Assembly: GCA_016743235.1 (NCBI GenBank)
Contig: VRZD01000018.1
Span: forward strand, 1 to 64,000
Source: Pantanalinema sp. GBBB05
GTDB lineage: Bacteria; Cyanobacteriota; Cyanobacteriia; Leptolyngbyales; Leptolyngbyaceae
DNA: 64,000 nt
Direction: 5' to 3'
The first letter of the stretch is position 1. Each line of letters starts with the position of its first letter. Shown piece after piece: positions 46,106 to 55,075 of the stretch. Under the pieces are notes generated by a model, which saw nothing but the letters and a program-made list of their open reading frames with translations, was not told the origin of the DNA and did no database searches. The position numbers and the translations under genes were made by a program.

Positions 46106-48082
46106 GTGACGCAGACGCAGGATCGAGGAACCGCTTTTGGACAGCCAGATCAGTTTCAGCGGTTGGATGCCGCGATCGCCGCTAGTCAGAACTATCTGCT
46201 GTCAACCCAATATCCTGAAGGCTACTGGTGGGTAGAACTAGAGTCGAATGTCACGATTACCGCAGAAGTGGTGCTGCTGCATAAGATTTGGGGTACAGAT
46301 AAAACCCGATCGCTACATAAAGCCGAGGCATACCTGCGATCGCAGCAACGGGAACACGGTGGTTGGGAGTTGTTTTATGGCGATGGCGGCGACCTCAGCA
46401 CCTCGGTAGAAGCCTATATGGCACTGAAGCTGTTGGGAGTCTCGGCAACAGATCCGGCGATGCAACGGGCAAAGTACTTCATTCTGGAGCGAGGCGGAAT
46501 TAGTAAAACTCGCATTTTCACCAAACTGCATTTAGCCTTGATTGGCTGTTATGACTGGCGTGGTATTCCATCGATTCCACCCTGGATCATGCTGTTACCA
46601 GACCACTTTCCCTTCACCATCTATGAAATGTCCAGTTGGGCACGGGGTAGCACAGTCCCCTTACTAATTGTGTTTGACCAGAAGCCTGTGTATATGGTGG
46701 AGCCTGCGATCGCCATGGATGAACTCTATAGCGAAGGAATAGCCAATGTTCGGTACGAGTTACCGCGTCAGGGTGACTGGACAGATTTATTTGTGGCACT
46801 CGATGACGCCTTTAAATGGGCAGAAAATTTAAACTTAATTCCATTCCGACAAGAAGGATTAGCGGCGGCTGAACGTTGGGTGCTGGAACGGCAGGAAGCA
46901 ACTGGAGACTGGGGAGGCATTATTCCAGCCATGTTAAATTCACTGCTAGCATTGCGCTGTCTGGGTTATGATGCGGCTGATCCGATCGTCGATCGGGGTC
47001 TACAAGCCGTTGATCGGTTTGCCATTGAAACGGAAGACAGCTACCGGGTCCAGCCCTGTGTTTCGCCGGTCTGGGATACAGCTTTAGTGATGCGATCGTT
47101 AGTGGATTCTGGATTGAATCCAGATCATCCAGCGTTGGTCAAAAGTGGTGACTGGCTGTTGCAAAAACAGATTCTGGATTATGGCGATTGGGCAGTGAAA
47201 AATCGAGTTGGAAAGCCAGGTGCCTGGGCATTTGAGTTTGATAACCGCTTTTATCCCGATGTAGATGATACGGCAGTAGTTGTGATGGCATTGCAAGCCG
47301 TGCAATTGCCGAATGAAGCCCTCAAACAACAGGCGATCGCGCGCTCAGTGAGGTGGATTGCCACGATGCAATGTCGCCCCGGTGGTTGGGCAGCGTTTGA
47401 TCTGAATAATGACCAGGATTGGCTAAATCTGCTGCCGTATGCGGATCTCAAAGCGATGATTGATCCGAATACGGCGGATGTAACAGCCCGCGTTTTAGAA
47501 ATGTTGGGGCGCCTGGGTCAGTCAGCTAGCCAGGGTGGCGATCGCTGGGTGGAAACTGAGCAGATCCATCAGGCGTTAAGTTATCTTCGGCAAGAACAGG
47601 AACCAGAAGGCTGCTGGTTTGGTCGTTGGGGTGTGAACTACATCTACGGAACCAGTGGCGTACTAGCCGCTCTGTCGCTATTAGCTCCCCAAGAATTCCA
47701 ATCAGAAATTGAGCGGGGGGCGGCTTGGTTAGTGCAATGTCAAAATTCTGATGGCGGTTGGGGCGAAACCTGTCGCAGTTACAATGATCCGATGTTAAAG
47801 GGGCAGGGAATCAGTACAGCGTCTCAAACCGCATGGGCATTGATTGGTTTGCTAGCAGCTGGAGCGGCAACAGAGCAATATGCGCAGGAAGTTATCGATC
47901 GTGGTATCACCTATTTGCTAAATACGCAGCGCTCAGACGGAACTTGGGACGAATCAGAATTTACTGGGACTGGCTTTCCCTGTCATTTCTATTTGAAATA
48001 TCACCTATATCAACAGCATTTTCCCCTCACGGCTCTAGGGCGCTACCGTAAATTATGTGGTAGCTTACCTTTGAGTAATTGA
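46106..48082 (+). CDS. shc: Squalene-hopene cyclase
   Basis: This 658-residue enzyme counts from GTG 46106, which has AGGAG 10 nt upstream. An upstream ATG 46034 would overlap the hpnB leader and give a non-conserved start. With GTG 46106 the catalytic DVDD acid motif falls at residues 385-388, close to its position in the well-studied Alicyclobacillus enzyme. QW repeats are frequent (for example REHGGWELF, QNSDGGWGE, QRSDGTWDE). The enzyme cyclises squalene to hopene/hopanol at the membrane, giving hopanoids. It is divergent from hpnB. A strong hairpin terminator follows. Confidence 0.95.
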   Translation: MTQTQDRGTAFGQPDQFQRLDAAIAASQNYLLSTQYPEGYWWVELESNVTITAEVVLLHKIWGTDKTRSLHKAEAYLRSQQREHGGWELFYGDGGDLSTSVEAYMALKLLGVSATDPAMQRAKYFILERGGISKTRIFTKLHLALIGCYDWRGIPSIPPWIMLLPDHFPFTIYEMSSWARGSTVPLLIVFDQKPVYMVEPAIAMDELYSEGIANVRYELPRQGDWTDLFVALDDAFKWAENLNLIPFRQEGLAAAERWVLERQEATGDWGGIIPAMLNSLLALRCLGYDAADPIVDRGLQAVDRFAIETEDSYRVQPCVSPVWDTALVMRSLVDSGLNPDHPALVKSGDWLLQKQILDYGDWAVKNRVGKPGAWAFEFDNRFYPDVDDTAVVVMALQAVQLPNEALKQQAIARSVRWIATMQCRPGGWAAFDLNNDQDWLNLLPYADLKAMIDPNTADVTARVLEMLGRLGQSASQGGDRWVETEQIHQALSYLRQEQEPEGCWFGRWGVNYIYGTSGVLAALSLLAPQEFQSEIERGAAWLVQCQNSDGGWGETCRSYNDPMLKGQGISTASQTAWALIGLLAAGAATEQYAQEVIDRGITYLLNTQRSDGTWDESEFTGTGFPCHFYLKYHLYQQHFPLTALGRYRKLCGSLPLSN

Positions 48083-48101
48083 CATTACATGATCTGAAGC
48101 A

Positions 48102-48146
48102 AAAAATTCTGAAGTCCTTTTTAACATTAAGGGTTTCAGAATTTTT
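48102..48146 (+). terminator. Intrinsic terminator of shc
   Basis: AAAAATTCTGAA (48102-48113) and TTCAGAATTTTT (48135-48146) form a perfect 12-bp stem. An inner CCTT/AAGG pairing extends it, and the right arm ends in five T. It lies 20 bp behind the shc stop. A-rich and T-rich arms mean it could work in both directions. Confidence 0.75.
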
Positions 48147-48744
48147 CTGATGGCATGCTATCAGAAAAAAATCGAGAATTTAAGCAACAGATTGACGTAA
48201 TTTGAGCAGCTATTTTTTGATCAGAAGCACTAACTCTAATATGAGACTAATTTGAGATTTTGGTAACACTAAATTCAGTATTTTTTATTTTCTTATATTT
48301 AGAGAAAAGTTCATCATATCCTCGAAAACAAGAACTTTTCCTCAAGAGACAATAAAGAATTTTAGTAAACAGATGCCAGTGTCTTTTTTTTATTCGTAGA
48401 ATCACGTAGGTAATCAAGAGATTTAGGATTGTCACAAAAGCTCTAGCCGAGCAAATGATGATTTTCTCTTAGTAGCAATATTTTTTATTGCTGGTTTAGT
48501 TAGTTGGTCTAACTTCGTTAAAACTGGGATACATCCGCAAAAAACAGGGTGAATTGATGTTCAGCTACATCCCTTAAATTCTCAATCTACCAACTTGCAT
48601 AGGATGGTTTAGCCATACTGCGTAGCTGCATCTTTTGCTGACATTAGCTCAAGTCGATCAAGCTTTCTGGGTAGTCGTTATCTATATAACGAAACTTAGA
48701 TGGCTTTAGCCTGCCTGTCCATAGCCTCCAGGAAGTTTTTATCC
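48147..48744. other. About 600-bp AT-rich spacer before the dioxygenase-like gene
   Basis: Base composition is clearly more AT-rich than the surrounding genes. A 9-bp inverted repeat GAAAAGTTC/GAACTTTTC (48304-48312 and 48332-48340) is present. A 62-codon minus frame (48247-48435) shows no recognisable protein. A TATAAC box near 48689 could be a -10 for the next gene. Nothing else was seen. Confidence 0.4.
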
Positions 48745-49695
48745 ATGGTTACTTCAGCTCAAACCCCGATCGCTAAAGCGAAGCAAGCACCAAAATCATT
48801 CGTTCCGCTATCTAAGATTTGGCGTTATCTTGGCAAGACATCACAATGTCTAATCGAGAATCCAAGCCTATTTTTCATGCGAAAATTGGCTCGATTTGAG
48901 ATCGTGCGTAATTTGGTGTACCAATGGCATAAAACATTTGCACCGCCCCAGCCGATTAGCATAACAGCTTCACATTTACAAAATTTTGATGTGAATCAAG
49001 TTGTCTCTGCGATCGCAACAGACGGTTATTATGCAGGGCTACAATTATCTCAATCTGTGGTTCAAGAACTATTAGATTATGCCTATTCAACCCCTTGCTA
49101 TGGCGATCGTAACCCCAACCTCAAGTTCTACATTCATGAACGAGCTGCCATAGAAGCGAAGTTAGGTAGATCTTTACAAGGTGCTTCTTACCTGAATGAT
49201 CTGTGTCCAACCCTGAAAGCCTTAATAGAAGATCCTGGGCTACTTGCGATCGCTGCCCAGTTTTTAGGCGCAACTCCAGCTTATGTGGCGAGTGAGGTAA
49301 TGTGGAGCTTTCCCCGAGCAGCGACTTGGGTAGAACAACTGAAAATGGCCCAAGTTTTTCACTATGACATTGATGATTACCGTTCGATTAAATTTTTCTT
49401 CTACCTGACAGATGTCAATGAATTAAATGGTCCCCATGTCTGCCTCAAAGGCACTCACAAACACAAAAAGTTTTTGCATCAATTGATTGGTCAACGCTGC
49501 GCTAGCATTGCCGATGAACAGCTTGCACAAGAGTATGGTGCAGAAAATGTGCGGGTTTTGTGTGGAAAAGCAGGATTTGGATTTGCTGAAGATACTTGCT
49601 GCTTCCACAAGGGGACACTACCTCGGCAAGGTAGCCGCCTCATGCTGCAAATTGAGTATGCAATCAATAGCTACGGCAATATCCGAGCCTATTAA
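48745..49695 (+). CDS. Phytanoyl-CoA dioxygenase (PhyH)-like Fe(II)/2-oxoglutarate oxygenase
   Basis: This 316-residue protein counts from ATG 48745, which has AGGAAG about 9 nt upstream; the frame also extends to ATG 48700 without such a site. The iron-binding triad is visible as FHYDIDD (His206, Asp208) and CCFHKG (His288), with an arginine about 11 residues later for 2-oxoglutarate. PhyH-family enzymes hydroxylate lipids or natural products. The first 80 residues are basic and lack a family match. The upstream gene is shc, but a strong terminator and about 600 bp lie between, so a hopanoid role is only a possibility. It reads away from shc and toward bioD. Confidence 0.75.
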   Translation: MVTSAQTPIAKAKQAPKSFVPLSKIWRYLGKTSQCLIENPSLFFMRKLARFEIVRNLVYQWHKTFAPPQPISITASHLQNFDVNQVVSAIATDGYYAGLQLSQSVVQELLDYAYSTPCYGDRNPNLKFYIHERAAIEAKLGRSLQGASYLNDLCPTLKALIEDPGLLAIAAQFLGATPAYVASEVMWSFPRAATWVEQLKMAQVFHYDIDDYRSIKFFFYLTDVNELNGPHVCLKGTHKHKKFLHQLIGQRCASIADEQLAQEYGAENVRVLCGKAGFGFAEDTCCFHKGTLPRQGSRLMLQIEYAINSYGNIRAY

Positions 49696-50001
49696 TTTGA
49701 AGCTCGACAGATTTGCGACCTTATGGGTACAGTTAAACGCGATCGAGGCGTTAAATGAGAGTTGCCGTCAATTGGTATTGGGCAGCTATCCAAGCAATGC
49801 TTGCCCTGATTGATTAGGGTGCTGTTGAATCAGACCAGCTCAATGGTTGACATAGCCCATGTTAGATTGATTTCGAGGGCTTCATTACTGCTGAATCAGG
49901 CAAAGTGCTCTGGCTGCTCCAGAAGTTTCCAGGCTAGTCAGTAGATTGCCTGTGATCGTCCAAGTCTGAGATTGAACTGTTTAAAAATAAAGCTGCTGTG
50001 G
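49696..50001. other. 306-bp spacer between convergent genes
   Basis: It lies between the PhyH-like gene and bioD, which converge. A small palindrome CAAGCA-A-TGCTTG (near 49792) is present. A frame overlapping the end of the dioxygenase gene was judged a shadow. No other feature was seen. Confidence 0.35.
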
Positions 50002-50691
50002 TTAGCGGATCCGACTGGCTAATGGCAGTAAGCGTTCTAACTCTAAATTGGCGGCGACTTGAGCCAGTTTGTCCAAATCAGTGCAGTCAGCTAAATGCGG
50101 AATCAAACCAAGAACTGGCACGTTAGTTAAGCGCTGGATTAAATCAGTGGGTGCCCAATCAGTAATTTGTTGTTGATCACAAGGCTGGGCACAGTTCAAA
50201 ACAATCCCTTTCAGGTGAATTCGCGACTGTCGTGCTAACGCCACATTTGCCACCGCCTGACCGATCGCGCCTAACTTGACCGGCACCACTAATACAGTCG
50301 GTAAGCGCCAATCCCATGCTAGGTCAGCGACTGTCGTTTCATGAGTCATTGGCGAGCCTAACCCACCTACGGATTCTACTAAAACGAACTCCTTCCGGTG
50401 CCGCAACGCTTCAAAGGCTTGCCAAACTCGTTCTAATTCAATCCGGCGTCCTTCTCGATCTGCTGCTAACGGGGGAGCTAAGGGCGCGGCAAACCAGAGT
50501 GGATTCACTTCAGAGGGATCGAGATTAAATAAACGGCTGTAAATTTCGCGATCGCCGATACCCGACTGAATTGGTTTCAAAATACCTAGCTGTTGCAGCG
50601 AATTATAACGACTCCAGTAAGCGGCTAAGGCGGTCGTCAAAATCGTTTTTCCGGCATCTGTATCGGTTCCGGCAATCAGTAGCGCGTTCAA
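50002..50691 (-). CDS. bioD: Dethiobiotin synthase
   Basis: This 229-residue ATP-dependent enzyme closes the ureido ring of dethiobiotin from diaminopelargonate and CO2. The P-loop GTDTDAGKT lies at residues 8-16, the substrate loop is KPIQSG, and VESVGGLGSP matches the family's VEGxGG segment. No other bio gene is adjacent. It stands downstream of the convergent PhyH-like gene and 107 bp from the end of the Ser/Thr kinase gene on the same strand. Confidence 0.9.
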   Translation of the reverse strand: MNALLIAGTDTDAGKTILTTALAAYWSRYNSLQQLGILKPIQSGIGDREIYSRLFNLDPSEVNPLWFAAPLAPPLAADREGRRIELERVWQAFEALRHRKEFVLVESVGGLGSPMTHETTVADLAWDWRLPTVLVVPVKLGAIGQAVANVALARQSRIHLKGIVLNCAQPCDQQQITDWAPTDLIQRLTNVPVLGLIPHLADCTDLDKLAQVAANLELERLLPLASRIR

Positions 50692-50751
50692 AAATTACCT
50701 CCGGGTTTCAGTGAACAATTAGTAATCAACAATGAGTAGGGACTAATTACT

Positions 50752-50798
50752 GTAATCTCCCTCTCTCCCCTATCTTCTCCAGTTCCTCAACCTTCCCC
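50752..50798. repeat. Polypyrimidine tract between bioD and the Ser/Thr kinase
   Basis: A stretch rich in CT and CCCT runs lies in the spacer. Similar tracts occur at 52772-52838, 62727-62760 and in hpnB near 45866-45905. They look like members of a dispersed purine/pyrimidine repeat class. Confidence 0.4.
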
Positions 50799-52751
50799 CT
50801 AATCTCTAACACTAATGTCTAGCGTAAAGTCTGTGCCTGGGGGCGCCGTAACGTCGATCGCGTAGGTTCCCCCACTCGTAAGCTTGGATTGGGAAACGAC
50901 CACACCAGAAGCACCGTCCAGTAAGCGACCATCAGGAGCACGGACGCTTAAGGTGGCAGGACCACCATTCACCTCAGCCGCTAGGATCTGCCCCTCGTTA
51001 GCAGTGACGAGGTAGCGTTTAATCATATTGCCCTCAATCCGAGCCGAAATTGTGGTTTTAGTTTGTCCAGGTGGGAAATTTACCTGTTCTTCTTGAACAG
51101 CGGCAGGAGGCGGAGAGGGAGAGGGAGAAATCGTGGGAGAAGGGGATGGATTGGTGGGACTAGGTGAGGGTTCGGGTGGGCTGACCAGCCTAACCTCAAG
51201 TTGGTAATCGCTTTGCCCAATCCCTTTAATGGGACGCAATTGTAAATAGTATTCCCCGGTATAGGGTAATGGACTCTGCCAATAAGAAACCCGGTTTGCC
51301 CGATCGCCAAGCGGCTCTTTGTTCGGACCTAAGACGGTCATTAAGACGCCTTCCCCATCTAAAACAGCCGTGAGTTGTTCTTCCTGTTCCGCTGAGATGA
51401 TGTAGTTAAGGGTCTCATTTTCCTTGAGAGTGCCAGTTTTGACGATCGCTTTGCCATCTGGAGCCACATCTAGGCGTTGGCTGTAGGTCACCGGCTCAGT
51501 AGTAGGCTTGATCGTCGGCGTGGTGGTTGGTGTTACGCTAGGCGAAGGCGTAACAGGTGTAGGACTGAAGGTAATAGACGCTGTGGGTGTGGGTGATTGA
51601 GGGTTGAAAATAGTCCGAACCAGGAGCCAGGAACCAATGCCTGTGAGGGCGACGAAGACAATTCCCAACATTAACACGGCTAGAGGATCATCCCAGAGAG
51701 AAGTACGAGGTGGTGCAATCACCGATCGCGTGGCAGAACGTTTACTAACCGGAGTAACGGGAGCGGTGGTATTAGAGGCAGGACGACGACCAATGGCAAC
51801 CGTAGGCATCCGAGATAAGTCGGGCGTTGCGGCTGGGGTAGGGGTAGGCGTCACGATCGGGGGTTGATAGGTAGGCGGTGGAGTTTGGGTCGAAGAATAA
51901 CCCCCACCCCCCGGCAGCGCTTGTAATGCCTGAACAACTTCACTCACGGATTGATAGCGATCGCTGGGACGATAACTCAACATCCGATTCAACACTTGAG
52001 CCAGTCCGGGAGTCACCGTCACCCAGCGTTGCCAGTACCAGGTCATCGTCGAATCATCAAATAACTCCTGGGGTTCTCGTCCAGTCAGTAAGACGACGGC
52101 TGTCACCGCCAGGGAATACAAGTCGCTGCTAGGATAGGCTTTTCCGGTTTGAATCTGTTCCCAGGGCGCATATCCTAATTTGCCCACGGTGGTATTTTGC
52201 GGCATGGTCATGCCCACGCCTTGCAAGCGGGTCGCCAGTTCTTTCACCACCCCAAAGTCAATCAGCACAGGTTTGCTGTCCTGTTGCCGCAGAATGATGT
52301 TGTCGGGCGCAATATCGCGGTGAATAATCCCTTTGCTATGGATATGCGCCAGAACCGGGAGCAATTGCCGCAGCAGTTGTAGGACTTCGGTTTCGGAAAA
52401 AGCGATGCCCTGTGCCCGGCGCTGATCCAACAACATCCGATAGGTCTGCCCATCGACATAGTCTTGCACCAGAAACAGCCGCTGGTCTTGTTCAAAGTTG
52501 GCACGGAACTCGGGGATTTGCGGATGCTGAATGCGATAAAGAATTTCCGCTTCACGCTGAAACAGTTCTTTCGATTTATCGAGGGCATAGGTTCCCCCTT
52601 GCGCCGGGGTAAGTTCTTTGAGCGCACAAAGTTCGTTAAACCGTCCCTGGTCCTGGGCTAGATAAGTGCGACCAAAGCCTCCCTGACCTAGCACATTCAG
52701 GATGCGGTAGCGATTCTGCAAGACGGTATCAGTGGGCAGGGGGGGAAGCAT
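50799..52751 (-). CDS. Membrane-anchored Ser/Thr protein kinase with two C-terminal PPC-like domains
   Basis: This 650-residue protein has an N-terminal Hanks-type kinase domain (about 12-275): GQGGFGRTY (glycine loop), ALKEL (lysine), HRDIAPDN (catalytic Asp, with Ala in place of the usual Lys, as in many cyanobacterial kinases) and LIDFGVVK (DFG). A basic linker and one membrane helix (about 352-374) follow. A threonine/proline-rich spacer leads to two beta-sandwich modules resembling bacterial pre-peptidase C-terminal domains outside the membrane. It is a candidate writer for the phosphothreonines read by the two FHA proteins 9-13 kb away (inference). A YqeY-like gene lies upstream on the same strand. 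Confidence 0.9.
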   Translation of the reverse strand: MLPPLPTDTVLQNRYRILNVLGQGGFGRTYLAQDQGRFNELCALKELTPAQGGTYALDKSKELFQREAEILYRIQHPQIPEFRANFEQDQRLFLVQDYVDGQTYRMLLDQRRAQGIAFSETEVLQLLRQLLPVLAHIHSKGIIHRDIAPDNIILRQQDSKPVLIDFGVVKELATRLQGVGMTMPQNTTVGKLGYAPWEQIQTGKAYPSSDLYSLAVTAVVLLTGREPQELFDDSTMTWYWQRWVTVTPGLAQVLNRMLSYRPSDRYQSVSEVVQALQALPGGGGYSSTQTPPPTYQPPIVTPTPTPAATPDLSRMPTVAIGRRPASNTTAPVTPVSKRSATRSVIAPPRTSLWDDPLAVLMLGIVFVALTGIGSWLLVRTIFNPQSPTPTASITFSPTPVTPSPSVTPTTTPTIKPTTEPVTYSQRLDVAPDGKAIVKTGTLKENETLNYIISAEQEEQLTAVLDGEGVLMTVLGPNKEPLGDRANRVSYWQSPLPYTGEYYLQLRPIKGIGQSDYQLEVRLVSPPEPSPSPTNPSPSPTISPSPSPPPAAVQEEQVNFPPGQTKTTISARIEGNMIKRYLVTANEGQILAAEVNGGPATLSVRAPDGRLLDGASGVVVSQSKLTSGGTYAIDVTAPPGTDFTLDISVRD

Positions 52752-52771
52752 GGGAGGTTAGGGTAACTCTT

Positions 52772-52838
52772 GGGATGAGGTGGGGAGAGGTAGGGAAGGT
52801 GAGGAAGATAGGGAAGATGAGAGAGAAAAGGTGAGGGA
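52772..52838. repeat. Polypurine tract with GGGAAGRTGAGG-like repeats
   Basis: Almost pure A/G sequence made of imperfect repeats of GGGAAGATGAGG type fills the spacer between the YqeY-like gene and the kinase gene. It resembles the in-frame tract at 62727-62760. Such tracts can adopt unusual structure and vary in length. Confidence 0.5.
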
Positions 52839-53297
52839 TTAACCGCCGAGTTTGGCTTTGACGATCGCCTGCACTTTTTGACCGTCGGCTTTGCCTTTAA
52901 GTTGCTGCATGGCAGGCCCCATGACTTTACCCATATCTTTGGCAGAGGTCGCACCGACTTGCGCGATAATTTCGGCGATCGCTTGCTCCACTTCCGCGTC
53001 AGAAAGCTGTTTCGGTAAATACTCCTCCAGGATGGTTAATTCCTGAGATTCCTGAGCCGCTAATTCAGTTCGTCCAGCTTGTTCATATTGCGCGATCGAA
53101 TCTCGCCGTTGTTTGGCCAGTTGCACTAAGATTTCGATCTCTTGTGCCTCAGTCAGTTCTGTTTGACCTGAGGGACGGACGCTAACCTCCTTCTCTAAAA
53201 TGGCTTTTTTAATGCTACGAACGGTTTCTAGTCGGATTTTGTCCTTAGCTTTCATCGCAGTTTTGATGTCTTCGCCAATCTGGTCTTTTAGGCTCAT
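52839..53297 (-). CDS. GatB/YqeY-domain protein
   Basis: This 152-residue helical protein begins with MSLKDQIGEDIKTAMKAKDK and has EILVQLAKQRRDS. Near its C-terminus is DMGKVMGPAMQQLKGKADG, the helical-domain pattern shared with the tail of GatB (tRNA-dependent amidotransferase). The stand-alone YqeY family may bind tRNA, but its function is unproven. It lies upstream of the Ser/Thr kinase gene and is divergent from prs, 160 bp away. Confidence 0.88.
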   Translation of the reverse strand: MSLKDQIGEDIKTAMKAKDKIRLETVRSIKKAILEKEVSVRPSGQTELTEAQEIEILVQLAKQRRDSIAQYEQAGRTELAAQESQELTILEEYLPKQLSDAEVEQAIAEIIAQVGATSAKDMGKVMGPAMQQLKGKADGQKVQAIVKAKLGG

Positions 53298-53457
53298 ATC
53301 ATTCCCCCTAGTAAAGAAATCATTTTAACTTCTCCCTTGCTAGGTTAACTTCACTCAACTTTTTGGCATAAATCCATACAGTGATCTCAGAAAATTCCTG
53401 GGGGATGTTTGCAAATCCCAATGATAAGATTGCGATGAATGCGTTCAAGACCACACC

Positions 53458-54450
53458 GTGATTCCTTCTGTAACTCTTCCTCTTCCGACAACCCTGCCGT
53501 CTTTGAATGACAATAGCCGTCTGCGGTTGCTGTCTGGATCAGCTAATCTCGATCTGTCTCAAGAAGTGGCTCGTTACCTGGGTGTTGACCTGGGTCCGAT
53601 GGTTCGCAAACGGTTTGCGGACGGTGAATTATATATTCAAATTCAGGAGTCGATTCGCGGATGTGATGTCTACCTGTTGCAACCCACCTGCCGCCCAGTC
53701 AATGACAACCTGATGGAATTATTGACGATGATTGATGCCTGTCGGCGCGCATCAGCCCGGCAAATCACGGCGGTGATTCCGTATTACGGATATGCCAGAG
53801 CCGATCGCAAAACGGCAGGTCGGGAATCGATTACGGCTAAGTTGGTAGCGAATTTAATTACCCAAGCTGGGGCGAGCCGAATTCTGGCGATGGATTTACA
53901 TTCAGCCCAGATTCAGGGCTATTTCGATATTCCCATGGATCATGTCTACGCTTCTCCCGTCTTGTTGGATTACCTGAATAGCAAGAAGCTGCATGATTTG
54001 GTGGTAGTGTCGCCAGATGTGGGCGGTGTGGCACGGGCGCGAGCATTTGCTAAGAAGCTAAATGATGCCCCACTAGCCATTATCGACAAACGCCGCCAAG
54101 CCCATAATGTGGCAGAAGTGTTAAACGTAATTGGGGATGTCCGAGGAAAAACGGCTGTTCTGGTTGATGACATGATCGACACAGCTGGGACAATTACAGA
54201 AGGGGCACGCCTGTTAAAACAAGAAGGGGCGCGGCAAGTATATGCTTGCATTACCCATCCGGTGTTCTCGCCTCCCGCGATCGAGCGGCTGTCAAGTGGC
54301 ATTTTTGAAGAGGTAATTGTGACAAATACAATTCCGATCGCGATGGAAAATCGTTTTCCTCAATTAAAGATTCTATCGGTCGCAAATCTCCTGGGCGAAG
54401 CCATTTGGCGAATTCACGAAGATAGCTCGGTCAGTAGTATGTTCCGGTAG
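53458..54450 (+). CDS. prs: Ribose-phosphate pyrophosphokinase
   Basis: This 330-residue enzyme makes PRPP from ribose-5-phosphate and ATP, feeding purine, pyrimidine, histidine, tryptophan and NAD synthesis. The GTG 53458 start is consistent with the usual cyanobacterial N-terminus. Visible are RLLSGSANLDLSQEVARYLG, the flexible-loop RADRK, GREPITAK-type GRESITAK, and the PRPP-binding VLVDDMIDTAGTI loop. It is divergent from the YqeY-like gene and followed by a strong shared terminator. Confidence 0.96.
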   Translation: MIPSVTLPLPTTLPSLNDNSRLRLLSGSANLDLSQEVARYLGVDLGPMVRKRFADGELYIQIQESIRGCDVYLLQPTCRPVNDNLMELLTMIDACRRASARQITAVIPYYGYARADRKTAGRESITAKLVANLITQAGASRILAMDLHSAQIQGYFDIPMDHVYASPVLLDYLNSKKLHDLVVVSPDVGGVARARAFAKKLNDAPLAIIDKRRQAHNVAEVLNVIGDVRGKTAVLVDDMIDTAGTITEGARLLKQEGARQVYACITHPVFSPPAIERLSSGIFEEVIVTNTIPIAMENRFPQLKILSVANLLGEAIWRIHEDSSVSSMFR

Positions 54451-54470
54451 TGAACTAACTAAACTTATAC

Positions 54471-54523
54471 AATTAAGCCATTTGTAGGATTTTCTTATTT
54501 AACTTCCCACAAATGGCTTAATT
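54471..54523. terminator. Bidirectional terminator between prs and the NUDIX gene
   Basis: AATTAAGCCATTTGTAGG (54471-54488) and CCCACAAATGGCTTAATT (54506-54523) form an 18-bp stem with one mismatch around a 17-nt loop. It lies 20 bp after the prs stop and 43 bp before the end of the opposite gene. The AATT ends give T-rich tails in both directions. Confidence 0.7.
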
Positions 54524-54566
54524 TATGCGAGTTACTATATCGGCATAATGTGCTGATATTCACTGC

Positions 54567-55004
54567 CTACTGCAAATAATTTAAGCAGGCGGATGGCACC
54601 AGCTGGAGTTCGCCGGAGCGAAAGCGATCGCAATCGATCCACAGACCTGTAATCGGAGTATTGCCCACATCTTCTAAGAACGTCAGTTGTTCTAACTGAT
54701 GGAATTTGGGGTCAGCAAAATCACACTGATAAAGCTGAATCAGTTCGTGTCCGGGTTTACCGTTGTAGACAAACAAATTCTCCAGGCAGCCTAAATAGTG
54801 AATATTCGTGAGTTCGGCCTGAATTTCTTCTTGAAACTCCCGCTTAAGGGCATCAAGGCTCGTTTCACCAAACTCAATGCCGCCACCCAGTGCCCGATAA
54901 AATTTATCTTGTTTAACCGAGTCATAGCCTTCAGCGACAAATAAGCGATCGTGGTGCTGAATTAAACCCAAGACTAGCACCCGAATTCGGTTGGAGTGAT
55001 CCAT
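54567..55004 (-). CDS. NUDIX hydrolase
   Basis: This 145-residue protein has an intact NUDIX box beginning GGGIEFGET and ending KREFQEEI, matching G-x5-E-x7-R-E-x2-E-E. It is a Mg-dependent pyrophosphohydrolase; the nucleotide substrate is not predictable. A short IRVLVLGLIQ strand leads into the fold. It is the last of three minus-strand genes (TPR protein, DUF3531 protein, NUDIX) with short spacers, and it converges on prs. Confidence 0.88.
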   Translation of the reverse strand: MDHSNRIRVLVLGLIQHHDRLFVAEGYDSVKQDKFYRALGGGIEFGETSLDALKREFQEEIQAELTNIHYLGCLENLFVYNGKPGHELIQLYQCDFADPKFHQLEQLTFLEDVGNTPITGLWIDCDRFRSGELQLVPSACLNYLQ

Positions 55005-55075
55005 AGTTAAAAGATGGCTCTGTGATTAAGTAGCTTATAGAGCTACAGACGATCACAGAATTACTACGGAAAGCC

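Noticed and set aside
48247..48435. Minus-strand frame of 62 codons in the AT-rich spacer after shc
   Set aside because: Low-complexity AT-driven frame rich in K, I and L with no start signal or family.
49487..49813. Frame extending beyond the end of the PhyH-like gene
   Set aside because: It lies mostly inside the dioxygenase gene in another frame, and its tail has no recognisable protein.
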